Source: JAFGOG01 sp034429215
GTDB taxonomy: Bacteria > Chloroflexota > Anaerolineae > JAAYZQ01
NCBI GenBank assembly: GCA_034429215.1
Contig: DAOUGI010000093.1
Coordinates: 51,160-115,159 of the forward strand
DNA: 64,000 nucleotides
Reading direction: 5' to 3'
Shown: in pieces, positions 49,484-57,784 of the stretch
Numbering within the stretch: the first letter of the stretch is position 1
How the letters are laid out: every line of letters begins with the position of its first letter
The notes under the pieces: model-generated
What the model was told of the DNA's origin: nothing
Databases searched by the model: none
Seen by the model: the letters and a program-made list of their open reading frames with translations, nothing else
Made by a program: the position numbers and the translations under genes

Positions 49484-49506
49484 CCATTTCTCCTTAGACC
49501 ATGGTC

Positions 49507-51540
49507 CTACTTGCCGGAGCCAAGCAGCTCGGTCGCCATCGCCTCGATCCGCTCGGCCGTAAAGCCGAGGTTGGGAAAGACCGTGCCCACGGGCGCCGAG
49601 ACGCCATAGCGATCCAACCCGAGGATACGGCCCGCCAAGCCTACCCAGCGGTGCCAACCCATCGTAACGCCCGCTTCCACAGCCAGGCGCGCAGTGATCT
49701 CCGGCGGCAGCACGCTGTCCTGGTAGGCCGCATCCTGCTCGGCGAACAGCTCCCAGCTCGGGAAAGACACCAGGCGAACCGGGATGCCCTTCTCGGCCAG
49801 GCGCCGCCCGGCCTGCGCGATGAGCGCGACCTCCGAGCCGCTCGCCATCAGGATGAGCCGCGGCTTGCCCCTGCCGCCCGCCACGGGCAGGTCGGCCAGC
49901 ACATACGCGCCGCGGCGCAGCCCTTCGGCCGGAGCATACACCGTCCGGTCCAGCGTGGGCACGGCTTGCCGGGTCAGGATCAACGCCGTGGGGCGGTGGC
50001 GGTTCTCGACCGCGAACTTCCACGCCTCGCGGACCTCGTTGGCATCGGCCGGGCGCACGGTCACCAGGTTGGGAATGGCCCGCACCGCGGCCAGTTGCTC
50101 GACCGGCTGGTGCGTCGGGCCGTCTTCACCCACCCCGATGCTGTCATGGGTAAAGACCCAGATGGAGCCCAGGTGTGAGATGGCCGCTACGCGCAGCGCG
50201 GGCCGCAGGTAGTCGGAAAAGACAAAGAAGGTCGCACCAAACGGGATCACCCCGCCGTGATAGGCCATGCCGTTCACGATCGCGGCCATGCCATGCTCGC
50301 GCACGCCAAAGTGCAAGTTGCGCCCTTCGTGACAGTCCGCGGCAAAAGCCTGGCCGTTGGCCATCCAGGTGAGCGTCGAAGGCGCCAGATCGGCCGAGCC
50401 GCCTACCAGGTCTGGCAGATTGGTCGCGATCGCATTCAGCACCTTGCCCGAGGACGCCCGCGAGGCGAGGCCCTTGGCATCGGCCGGGAATTCGGGCAGC
50501 CCGTCGGCCCAGCCCGCCGGCAGCTCGCCTGCCAGCCTCCGTTCCAGATCGGCCGCCAGCTCGGGGTACTCGGCGCGGTATGCCTCGAGCCTCTTGTTCC
50601 ACTCCTGCTCCTGCTTGGCGCCGCGCGCAACGGCCTGCCGGAAAAAGGCCAGGGCCTCGTCGGGTATGTAAAAGCGCGGCTCCAGCGGCCAGCCCAGCTT
50701 TTCCTTGGCCCCGTTCAGCTCGGCGTCACCCGGCGGCTCGCCGTGCGCCTTGGGCGTCCCGGCGCGGGTGGGCAGGCCGTAGCCGATGATGTTCCGGACC
50801 ATGATGATGGAAGGCCTTGGGTCGAGCTTGGCTGCCTCGATCGCCCGGTCGATCGCCTCTACGTCCAGGCCATCCTCTACCTTTTGCACGTGCCAGCCAT
50901 AAGCCTCAAAGCGCTTGCCCCGATCTTCGGTGAAGGCAATGTCGGTAGACCCTTCGATCGAGATCTTGTTGTCGTCATAGAGGTAGATCAGCTTGCCAAG
51001 CTTCAAGTGCCCGGCCAGCGAGGCCGCCTCGGAGGCCACGCCTTCCATCAGATCGCCGTCGGTGACGATGGCATAGACATAGTGGTCGATGATGTCGTGT
51101 CCCGGCCGGTTGTAGATCTTGGCCAGGTGCGCTTCGGCGATGGCCATCCCGACGCCGTTGCTGAACCCCTGCCCCAGTGGCCCGGTGGTAGTCTCGACGC
51201 CCGGGGTGAGGCCATACTCCGGGTGGCCGGGGGTCTTGCTCCCCCATTGGCGGAAGCGCTTCAGCTCCTCCAGCGGCAGATCGTACCCCGTCAAGTGCAG
51301 CAGGCTGTACACCAACATGCAGCCGTGCCCGCCTGACAGGATGAACCGGTCGCGGTTGGCCCATCCCGGGTTGTTCGGATTGTGCCGCAGGTGGCGCGTC
51401 CAGATCGTATAGGCCATCGGCGCGGTGCCCATCGGCAGGCCGGGATGCCCCGAGTTTGCCTGCTGGACGCCGTCTGCCGACAGAAAGCGGATCGTATTGA
51501 TGCACAACTGTGTAAGCTTTGAATTTGCCTTTTTGGGCAT
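49507..51540 (-). CDS. tkt: Transketolase
   Basis: Thiamine-diphosphate transketolase, 677 residues. The N-terminal domain has SGHPGLPMGTAPM, the GHGCMLVYSLLHLTGY stretch and the cofactor motif TDGDLMEGVASEA with a downstream DDNKISIEG. The middle domain has FGVREHGMAAIVNGMAYHGG and FTHDSIGVGEDGPTHQP. ATG 51540 lies six bases after AAGGAG; an ATG two codons earlier touches the ribosome site. Together with the adjacent tal and rpiA genes it gives the non-oxidative pentose phosphate pathway (ribulose-phosphate epimerase not in view). Confidence 0.96.
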   Translation of the reverse strand: MPKKANSKLTQLCINTIRFLSADGVQQANSGHPGLPMGTAPMAYTIWTRHLRHNPNNPGWANRDRFILSGGHGCMLVYSLLHLTGYDLPLEELKRFRQWGSKTPGHPEYGLTPGVETTTGPLGQGFSNGVGMAIAEAHLAKIYNRPGHDIIDHYVYAIVTDGDLMEGVASEAASLAGHLKLGKLIYLYDDNKISIEGSTDIAFTEDRGKRFEAYGWHVQKVEDGLDVEAIDRAIEAAKLDPRPSIIMVRNIIGYGLPTRAGTPKAHGEPPGDAELNGAKEKLGWPLEPRFYIPDEALAFFRQAVARGAKQEQEWNKRLEAYRAEYPELAADLERRLAGELPAGWADGLPEFPADAKGLASRASSGKVLNAIATNLPDLVGGSADLAPSTLTWMANGQAFAADCHEGRNLHFGVREHGMAAIVNGMAYHGGVIPFGATFFVFSDYLRPALRVAAISHLGSIWVFTHDSIGVGEDGPTHQPVEQLAAVRAIPNLVTVRPADANEVREAWKFAVENRHRPTALILTRQAVPTLDRTVYAPAEGLRRGAYVLADLPVAGGRGKPRLILMASGSEVALIAQAGRRLAEKGIPVRLVSFPSWELFAEQDAAYQDSVLPPEITARLAVEAGVTMGWHRWVGLAGRILGLDRYGVSAPVGTVFPNLGFTAERIEAMATELLGSGK

Positions 51541-51572
51541 ACCCATCTCCTTTTGTTCTTGCCTGGCCCTGC

Positions 51573-51589
51573 CCGGCCTTTCAGGCCGG
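51573..51589. repeat. Intergenic hairpin between kdgK and tkt
   Basis: CCGGCCT (51573-51579), TTC loop, AGGCCGG (51583-51589): a perfect 7-base stem about 30 bases before the tkt start on the minus strand. Confidence 0.65.
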
Positions 51590-51605
51590 ACAAGACCGGG
51601 CAAAA

Positions 51606-52709
51606 CTAGCGTTGAATGCGCGCCGAGCCGCCCTTGGCAAACGCCCGCACCTGCTCCACCGTCGCCATCGTCGTGTCACCGGGGAAGGTGGTCAGCAGCG
51701 CGCCGTGCGCCCAGCCCAGGTTGACCGCTTCCTGCTCCGACGCGCCCGTCAGCAGCCCGTAGAAAAATCCCGAGGCATAGCCGTCGCCGCCGCCCACGCG
51801 ATCCAGCACGTCCAGCTCGCAGGTTGGCGCCTGGTAGGTCTTGCCGTCGATCCAGGCCACCGCGCTCCAGCTATGGCGGTTGGTCGAGTGTACCTCGCGC
51901 AGTGTGGTGGCCACGATCCTGACGTTCGGGTACATGTCGGTCACCTTGTCGATCATGCCAAAAAAGACGCTCGGGTCGAGCTTGGACTTGTGGAGTACCG
52001 CCCCTGCGGTGGCTGCCACCTCGGGTCCGGCGATGCCGAGGCCCATCTGCAGGTCCTCTTCGTTGCCGACGATCACGTCAACATTAGCCACGATCCGCTT
52101 GAGCACCTTCAGGGCGACCTCGTGCCCGCCCCACAGGTTCCACAGCTTGGCGCGATAGTTGAGGTCGATCGATGTGACGGCGCCGGCGGCCTTGGCCGCT
52201 TTCATCCCCTCGATGATCAGCTCGCCTGTAGTCTCTGACAGCGCAGCAAAAATGCCGCCGCTGTGAAACCAGCGCACGCCCCCGGCAAAGATCTGGCCCC
52301 AATCGAAATCGCCCGGCTTGAGCTGGGCGGCTGCTTCGTTGCCGCGGTTGTAAAAGACCACCGGCGCGCGCACGCCCTGGCCCCGGTCACTGTAGACCGT
52401 GGCCATGTTCGGGCCGGTCACGCCGTTGTGCTCAAAGCGCCTGTAAAAGGGAGTGACGCCCATGGCCCGCACCCGCTCGGCGATCAGGTCGCCGATCGGA
52501 TAGTCGACCATGGCCGTCACAATGCCCGTCTTTAGGCGAAAGCAGTCGGCCAGGTTGGCGGCTACGTTAAACTCGCCGCCGCTGACGTGAATGTCACAAT
52601 GGGTGGCCTTTCGAAAGGGGATAATCCCTGGGTCCAGGCGGTGGACCAGCGCCCCGAGCGATACAAGATCCAACGTCCCTTCCGATTTTAACTCTAAACC
52701 ATAACTCAT
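51606..52709 (-). CDS. PfkB-family sugar kinase, probable 2-keto-3-deoxygluconate kinase
   Basis: Ribokinase/PfkB-family kinase, 367 residues. N-terminal substrate motif VSGGEFNVAANLA and the C-terminal anion-hole/catalytic motif DVLDRVGGGDGYASGFFYG (G-G-G-D in place of the common G-A-G-D; the catalytic Asp is kept). Also SIDLNYRAKLW and VGNEEDLQMG, typical of KDG kinases. The context (uxaC, fructuronate reductase) supports phosphorylation of 2-keto-3-deoxygluconate, with 5-keto or other ketose acids as alternatives. The ATG overlaps the LarA-type gene stop by four bases, so the two are coupled. Confidence 0.85.
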   Translation of the reverse strand: MSYGLELKSEGTLDLVSLGALVHRLDPGIIPFRKATHCDIHVSGGEFNVAANLADCFRLKTGIVTAMVDYPIGDLIAERVRAMGVTPFYRRFEHNGVTGPNMATVYSDRGQGVRAPVVFYNRGNEAAAQLKPGDFDWGQIFAGGVRWFHSGGIFAALSETTGELIIEGMKAAKAAGAVTSIDLNYRAKLWNLWGGHEVALKVLKRIVANVDVIVGNEEDLQMGLGIAGPEVAATAGAVLHKSKLDPSVFFGMIDKVTDMYPNVRIVATTLREVHSTNRHSWSAVAWIDGKTYQAPTCELDVLDRVGGGDGYASGFFYGLLTGASEQEAVNLGWAHGALLTTFPGDTTMATVEQVRAFAKGGSARIQR

Positions 52710-53977
52710 TTTTCTCTCCTTACTCTATATAGCTTTTCGCCGGCCCTGGCCACGTACAGGATGCCTTCATCCTCACGATTCTGCCAGTCGGCCGGGTCGA
52801 TTGTAGCCGGGTCCAGGTATCCCAGATTCAGTTTGGCGCAGTCCTCGGGCGGGATCTTGCTGGCCAGCGTCACCTTGATATTGGCCTGCTCGACACCACC
52901 TTCGGCCATCACCCCCGAGCCACGCACGTGGGTGCTGTGGGCCAGCACGCCCAGCGGCACGTGCTTGTAGCGATCCCAGTCGCGCAAAAAGTAGGGCAGG
53001 GTGTGATAGCCCACCTCGTAGATGTACTTGCCGTGCACGTGGCTGACCACATCCAGGTGTGGGGCATAGATGACCACCTCGCCCCCCATCTCCACGCACG
53101 GCTCCATCTTGTACGTGCACTTGGCCGCGGTCCACAGCTCGTCGTACATTGGCGGGCAGCACGACAGCACCCGCTTGTAGGGGCGATCGCACCACTGAAT
53201 ATGCCGCTGCGACGATACGTCGGCCGCTGCGCTCCAGGTCTCATACACGTCGCCGATCAGCACCCCCGCCAGGTCGTGCCCTTCGACGATCAGCGCCGCC
53301 AGCGTGACGGGGGTCTTGAGCTGGCGAGTGGCGGCATGGATCACGGCCCGTACCGGAGTATCCTTGATGCCGATCGTGCCTATCACTGTGGCCAGCGCGC
53401 CCAGCCAGTGGGTGGCGTTGATCACGTCCGGCCCGGAGATGCCCGGAAAAAAGTACTTGGCTCCTCCCGAAAAGCCGACCACTTCGTGGGGGAAGGTCGG
53501 GCCGAGGATGATGATGTGATCGTGCTCCAGCACGGCCTTGTTGATCCGAATGTCGATCTCTGCCGGCAGCGAGGGGTGCCAGTTTGGCCCGGCGAGCTGC
53601 TTGATCTCGTCCTGGTCGATCACCCCCAGCGAGGCCAGCGCTGCCGGATCATCCCACGCATGGTTCAGCAGCCCCACGTGCTTGAACGCCGTTGCCCGTT
53701 CCTCGGCGGTGATGCCCACCAGGTGGTTCAGCCCACCTTCGGGGTAGCCGGGGTGGGTTCCCAGCGCCACCATAAAGTTCAGCTCGCGGGCGTCGTGCAG
53801 CACTTCCACCATCATCCGGAACAGCTCGGGCAGCGGCAGCGAGCGGGTATGATCCGGGATCAGCACCAGCACCTTCTGCCCCGCGTACCTGCCGCCGCCC
53901 AGCCCATTGGCCAGAACCTCTATGATCGCCTCGTGAGACAGCAGGCCCGTCTTGGCGATTGTTTGAGCGATAACCAT
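52706..53977 (-). CDS. LarA-type nickel-pincer racemase/epimerase homologue
   Basis: Member of the LarA (lactate racemase)/DUF2088 family, 423 residues. The LarA active-site residues are all present with matching spacing: His106 (LLNHAWDD), His164 (TFPHEVVGFSGGAK), Lys174 (same motif, binds the nickel-pincer cofactor) and His190 (INATHW). LarA itself has 108, 174, 184 and 200, so the 10- and 16-residue gaps are identical. Family members invert C2 of 2-hydroxy acids by hydride transfer. Placed between fructuronate reductase and KDG kinase, it may act on a hexonate such as mannonate (inference). No larB, larC or larE for the cofactor is in the window. Confidence 0.87.
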   Translation of the reverse strand: MVIAQTIAKTGLLSHEAIIEVLANGLGGGRYAGQKVLVLIPDHTRSLPLPELFRMMVEVLHDARELNFMVALGTHPGYPEGGLNHLVGITAEERATAFKHVGLLNHAWDDPAALASLGVIDQDEIKQLAGPNWHPSLPAEIDIRINKAVLEHDHIIILGPTFPHEVVGFSGGAKYFFPGISGPDVINATHWLGALATVIGTIGIKDTPVRAVIHAATRQLKTPVTLAALIVEGHDLAGVLIGDVYETWSAAADVSSQRHIQWCDRPYKRVLSCCPPMYDELWTAAKCTYKMEPCVEMGGEVVIYAPHLDVVSHVHGKYIYEVGYHTLPYFLRDWDRYKHVPLGVLAHSTHVRGSGVMAEGGVEQANIKVTLASKIPPEDCAKLNLGYLDPATIDPADWQNREDEGILYVARAGEKLYRVRREK

Positions 53978-53990
53978 CTGTTTTGCTTCT

Positions 53991-54033
53991 CCTATGTCGC
54001 ATGCTTCTGGCGACGCCTATGTCGCATGCTTCT
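53991..54033. repeat. Tandem 18-base direct repeat upstream of the LarA-type gene
   Basis: CCTATGTCGCATGCTTCT occurs at 53991-54008 and again at 54016-54033 (25-base period). The copy nearer the gene includes the ribosome-site region (minus-strand AGGAGAAG). A related core, GCATACTTCTGGCG, lies at 5525-5538. Confidence 0.8.
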
Positions 54034-54121
54034 CGTAGATCCCCTTCACATGCAGGGCCGCTCGCGGCTGGGGATGGCAGCACCCGGCAAGTCCAGACCT
54101 GCCAGGTTCGCAGGCAACCCT

Positions 54122-54955
54122 TTACACACCGGCGTACGCCGAGAACCCACCGTCCACCGGCACGGTGATGCCCGTGACAAACGAAGAGGCCGGCGAAAGC
54201 AGCCACAGCACGCAGCCCAGCAGGTCTTCGGGGTTACCGAGGCGGCCCATTGGGGTGTGGTCTAGTATCCTCTGGCCGCGCGGCGTCCAGCCGCCGGTGT
54301 CCTTGTCGATCAAGAGGAAACGGTTCTGCTCGCCCAGGAAAAAGCCGGGCGCGATGGCATTGACCCGGATCTTGCCGGAATAGTTCTGGGCCAGGTAAAC
54401 GGCCAGCCAGGCGGTAAAATTGGTGATAGCCGCCTTGGACGCCGAATAGGCGGCGATGTTCGTCAGTGGGCGGTAGGCGTTCATCGATGAGTAGTTCAGG
54501 ATCACCCCTTCGCCCGTCTCGGTGAACTGCTTGGCCAAGACCTGGCAGGGCATGAAGGTGCCGAGGATGTTCAGATCCAGCACAAAACGCATCCCCTCCT
54601 CCGGGATGTCAAAGAAGCTCATCGTCGGGCTGACCGTGGCTTTCGGGCTGTTGCCGCCCGCGGCGTTGACCAGGCCGTAGAGCGGGCCAAAGCGCTTGTT
54701 GATCGCCTCGCCGGCCGCCAGCAGGCTGCCGCGGTTCATCACATCGACCTCGCAGGCGTCAACCTGGCCGGCGCGATCCCCCAGGCGTTCCTTGATCGCC
54801 GGAACGCCTCCCAGCCTGAGATCGAGGATCATGACGTTCGCGCCACAACCGGCCAGCGCCACAACCACGTCGCTGCCCAACGCGCCGGCGCCGCCCGTCA
54901 CCGCAAACGTCTTGCCGCTCAAGTCATACATCACCATCAGATCTTGAAGGTTCAT
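54122..54955 (-). CDS. SDR-family D-fructuronate reductase / D-mannonate oxidoreductase
   Basis: Short-chain dehydrogenase of 277 residues. Cofactor loop VTGGAGALGSDV, NAAGG, then the catalytic Ser/Tyr/Lys in NYSSMNA and YSASKAAITNF. The C-terminal half carries a block I associate with SDR-type mannonate oxidoreductases (Bacillus YjmF/UxuB): APGFFLGEQNRFLL, DHTPMGRLGNPEDL and VPVDGGFSAY. It should reduce fructuronate, made by UxaC, to D-mannonate. ATG 54955 follows GGAGAG; the frame is open further upstream without a ribosome site. It starts 93 bases after uxaC. Confidence 0.9.
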   Translation of the reverse strand: MNLQDLMVMYDLSGKTFAVTGGAGALGSDVVVALAGCGANVMILDLRLGGVPAIKERLGDRAGQVDACEVDVMNRGSLLAAGEAINKRFGPLYGLVNAAGGNSPKATVSPTMSFFDIPEEGMRFVLDLNILGTFMPCQVLAKQFTETGEGVILNYSSMNAYRPLTNIAAYSASKAAITNFTAWLAVYLAQNYSGKIRVNAIAPGFFLGEQNRFLLIDKDTGGWTPRGQRILDHTPMGRLGNPEDLLGCVLWLLSPASSFVTGITVPVDGGFSAYAGV

Positions 54956-55048
54956 TCGTAACTCTCCTCTAGATTTTCCCAAGCCTTGCCCATGGCCGCC
55001 ATGCTGCGACGTAGGGCCCTGTATCTGCGACCGAGCTGTCCGCACATT

Positions 55049-56467
55049 TCACAGCTTAAAGGCGCGCCTCGCCAGCCCGTTCGCCATATCGGGCGCCATC
55101 TCTTTGGCATCCGCCATATCGATCAGCCCGCGCACCACCAGCCCGGCCAGCCAGTTGGCCGATGCCCGGCGCCACACGTCGTGCCGCGCCGGGATCGACA
55201 GAAAGGCCCGGGTGTCGTCGATAAAGCCGACCGTGTTGTACAGACCCGCTGTCTCCATCACCTGGTCAAAGTAGCGCGCCATACCGTTTGGACTGTCCTG
55301 GAACCACCAGGGCGGGCCAAGTCTGAGGGCGGGATAGTGCCCGGCAAGCGCCGCCAGATCGCGCGAATAGCCCGTCTCATCCAGGGTGAACAGGATCATT
55401 GTAAGCCGCGGGTCGTTGCCAAAGCGGTCGGTCAGCGGTTTCAGATTGCGCACCCACTCGGTTTCCACCGGGATATCGTGGCCCTTGTCGGCGCCGAACT
55501 TGGCAAAGACTTCCGGGTTGTGGTTGCGGTAGCAGCCCGCGTGGAACTGCATCGCCAGCCCATCCTCACAGCTCATGCGCGCCATCTCGATCGCCATATA
55601 GCCGGTAAAGCGCCTGGCGTCCTCGGCCGTCGACCGGCCGGCCAAGGCGCGGGCGAATAGAGCATCTGCTTCGGCAGGGGACAGCGCCTCGGTGTAGGGC
55701 GTCTCTACCCCGCTGTCGGTGGAGGTACAGCCCATGCTCTTGAAAAAGGCCCGCCGTTCCTCCAACGCCGCGATCAGCGCCTTGGCCGTGGTGATCTCCC
55801 GGCCGGTGACGGCGCCCAGCGCCTCGACGTTCGAGCGCCAGCCGGGCGCCAGAAGATTGGTCACCGCATCGGGGCGGAAGGTCGGCCGGACCACCCCCGA
55901 CCAACCCGATTCCTTGATCGCCTGGTGATACTCGAGAGGATCGGCGGCCCCGTCGGTGGTGCACATCACCTCGATCTTGAAGCGATCGAACAGCGCGCGA
56001 GGGCGATACTCCGGCCGGCCCAGCTTGTGGATCAGCTCGTCGTACGTCTCCTGCGCCGTCGCGCCGTCCAGCTTTTTCCGGATGCCGAATACCTCGTACA
56101 GCTCGTGCGCCAGCCACGACCCGCTGGGCGTGCCGCGAAAAAGGTAGAAATACTCGGCAAAAGTCTGCCAAATCTTGCGGTGATCCGTCTCAGTCGCGCC
56201 TCCGTCACACCGCGGGATGCCCAACGCCTCCAGGGGAACGCCCTGGGAGTAGAGCATGCGAAAGACGTAATGGTCGGGGATGATGAACAGATCGGCAGGC
56301 GTGCCAAAGGTCGCGTTTTCGTCGGCCAGCAGCCGCGGATCGACGTGGCCGTGCGGTGAAACGATGGACAAGTCTGCGATGTCGTCGTACAGCTCGCGCG
56401 CCACCTGGCGCTGCCCGGGATCGGGCGCCAAAAAACGATCGGGATCCAAAAGCCCTTTTGTTGCCAT
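55049..56467 (-). CDS. uxaC: Glucuronate/galacturonate isomerase (UxaC)
   Basis: Uronate isomerase of 472 residues, an amidohydrolase-superfamily member converting D-glucuronate to fructuronate or D-galacturonate to tagaturonate. Landmarks: VSPHGHVDPRLLAD near the N-terminus (HxH), YFYLFRGTPSGSWL, CTTDGAADPLEYH, the MQFHAGCYRNHN segment and C-terminal GFIDDTRAFLSIPARHDVWR. ATG 56467 follows GGGAGGTGAG; longer starts are less likely. It is the first gene of the 23-kb minus-strand carbohydrate cluster and has its own promoter. Confidence 0.95.
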   Translation of the reverse strand: MATKGLLDPDRFLAPDPGQRQVARELYDDIADLSIVSPHGHVDPRLLADENATFGTPADLFIIPDHYVFRMLYSQGVPLEALGIPRCDGGATETDHRKIWQTFAEYFYLFRGTPSGSWLAHELYEVFGIRKKLDGATAQETYDELIHKLGRPEYRPRALFDRFKIEVMCTTDGAADPLEYHQAIKESGWSGVVRPTFRPDAVTNLLAPGWRSNVEALGAVTGREITTAKALIAALEERRAFFKSMGCTSTDSGVETPYTEALSPAEADALFARALAGRSTAEDARRFTGYMAIEMARMSCEDGLAMQFHAGCYRNHNPEVFAKFGADKGHDIPVETEWVRNLKPLTDRFGNDPRLTMILFTLDETGYSRDLAALAGHYPALRLGPPWWFQDSPNGMARYFDQVMETAGLYNTVGFIDDTRAFLSIPARHDVWRRASANWLAGLVVRGLIDMADAKEMAPDMANGLARRAFKL

Positions 56468-56541
56468 CTCACCTCCCATGTGCTGAGGCTCCGGCGCGAG
56501 TCCCGATCTCATGGGCCAGGACCCTTGCCGAAAACCGCCCT

Positions 56542-56570
56542 ATTATATCATATCACAGCCTGGCTTGCCA
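56542..56570 (-). promoter_or_regulatory. Promoter of uxaC and the carbohydrate cluster
   Basis: Minus strand: TATAAT (56547-56542) preceded by TGA (extended -10); the -35 is weak (TGGCAA, 56570-56565, 17-base spacer). A weak -35 with an extended -10 would suit an activator, but no operator is evident. Confidence 0.6.
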
Positions 56571-56592
56571 CTTGCCGGCCCACACTTGGCAT

Positions 56593-56621
56593 TTGGCATA
56601 CGAGGAAAAGCGTGCTACACT
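56593..56621 (+). promoter_or_regulatory. Promoter of the radical SAM/FAD oxidoreductase genes
   Basis: TTGGCA (56593-56598), 17 bases, TACACT (56616-56621), about 80 bases before the start codon. It is divergent from the uxaC promoter. Confidence 0.6.
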
Positions 56622-56701
56622 GAGCGCACTCTAACCCAGTAGGGCGCGTTGCCGCACAAGATCTCGGCAAAAGAATGGAATCCTGTCGATGAACGGCTTG
56701 G

Positions 56702-57772
56702 ATGAGCAGCTCTCCACGTAATTATCTGACCAACCTGGCCCATCTGCTGTGGGGGGATCGCGCCCTGCGCCCGCTGGTGGCCGTCTACTATGTGACCACG
56801 CAGTGCAACTTAAATTGCGCCTATTGTGAGGATTTTGGGCAGCGGCGCAACGCCCAAGCCCTAGCGCCGCTGCCGCTGGACGAGGCCCTCCGCGTGCTGC
56901 GCGTAGTCCGCAGCGGCGTGGATCACCTGATCCTGACCGGCGGCGAGTCGCTGCTCCACCCCGAGATCGTCCCGCTCGTAACTCGTGCCCGCCGCGAGCT
57001 GGGCTTCCGGCACATCACACTGCTGTCAAACGGCCTGCTGCTGCCCCAGTGTGAACCCCTCCTGAGCGCCGTGGACCGGTTGGTGGTCAGCCTCGACTCG
57101 ACCGACGCGAACCGGTGGAGCGACCTCCTCGGTGTGCCGGGCGACGTGGCACGGGGCATCCTCGCTAATGTGCGGGCCTATGCCGGCCGCCAGCGCGAGT
57201 TCGGCTTCCGGATGGTCGCCAACTGCGTGCTCACTCCCGAGACACTGCCCGGCGCCCGGCAAGTGCTGGATTTTGCCCGAGAGCACGGCCTGCTGGTTTC
57301 CTTCTCGCCCCAGGCGGTGAACAACTGGCCGCGTTATGAGCTGCTGGTGAGCGACGAATACAAGGCCCTGGTGCGCGAGCTGATGGCCCAAAAGCGGCGC
57401 GGCGCGCCCATCCTGGGCAGCATGGCCTACCTGCACACCCTGCTGAACCTGCCGCCCTATTCCTGCTATCCGGCGTTGATCCCGCGCGTCATGCCCAACG
57501 GCGAGCTCGTCTACCCCTGCTGGCCCATCGAAAGGGCGGGAACCAGCCACGGCGGGCGGCCGTGCAACCTGCTGGAGGTGGCGTCGTGGGGTGAGGCGAT
57601 CGAGCGCGCCGTCAAGGCCTACGGCCGGCCGCCGCGGGTTTGCACCAGTTGCTTCCAACAGTGTTATGTCGAGTGCTCACTGATGCAGGGTCGGCCCCTG
57701 TCATTCCTGGGCGAGTGGCTGCGTTACCCCGCCAGCCGCCGGGGAAGTGTGGCAACCTATGCCCCTGGCTAG
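56702..57772 (+). CDS. Radical SAM protein with C-terminal Cys cluster
   Basis: Radical SAM enzyme, 356 residues. The 4Fe-4S/SAM motif is TTQCNLNCAYC (C-x3-C-x2-C, residues about 36-43), followed by LILTGGESLLH (the GGE motif) and a partial barrel. The C-terminal region has several cysteines (YPCWP, then CTSCFQQCYVECS, about 312-324) that could hold an auxiliary cluster, as in SPASM/HpnH-like proteins. The ATG at 56702 is supported by the start of the fold; no strong ribosome site is seen. The FAD oxidoreductase gene begins 13 bases after the stop, so both probably act on one substrate, perhaps a lipid or quinone-like molecule (inference). No peptide precursor gene was seen. Confidence 0.85.
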   Translation: MSSSPRNYLTNLAHLLWGDRALRPLVAVYYVTTQCNLNCAYCEDFGQRRNAQALAPLPLDEALRVLRVVRSGVDHLILTGGESLLHPEIVPLVTRARRELGFRHITLLSNGLLLPQCEPLLSAVDRLVVSLDSTDANRWSDLLGVPGDVARGILANVRAYAGRQREFGFRMVANCVLTPETLPGARQVLDFAREHGLLVSFSPQAVNNWPRYELLVSDEYKALVRELMAQKRRGAPILGSMAYLHTLLNLPPYSCYPALIPRVMPNGELVYPCWPIERAGTSHGGRPCNLLEVASWGEAIERAVKAYGRPPRVCTSCFQQCYVECSLMQGRPLSFLGEWLRYPASRRGSVATYAPG

Positions 57773-57784
57773 GCGAGGCCGGCC

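Noticed and set aside
49484..50023. N-terminal extension of transaldolase
   Set aside because: The 180 extra codons are a shadow within transketolase; the GTG at 49483 has an ideal ribosome site and begins the family's conserved region.
56702..57772. RiPP biosynthesis by the radical SAM protein
   Set aside because: I found no short precursor-peptide ORF, protease or exporter next to it; its partner is a flavoenzyme.
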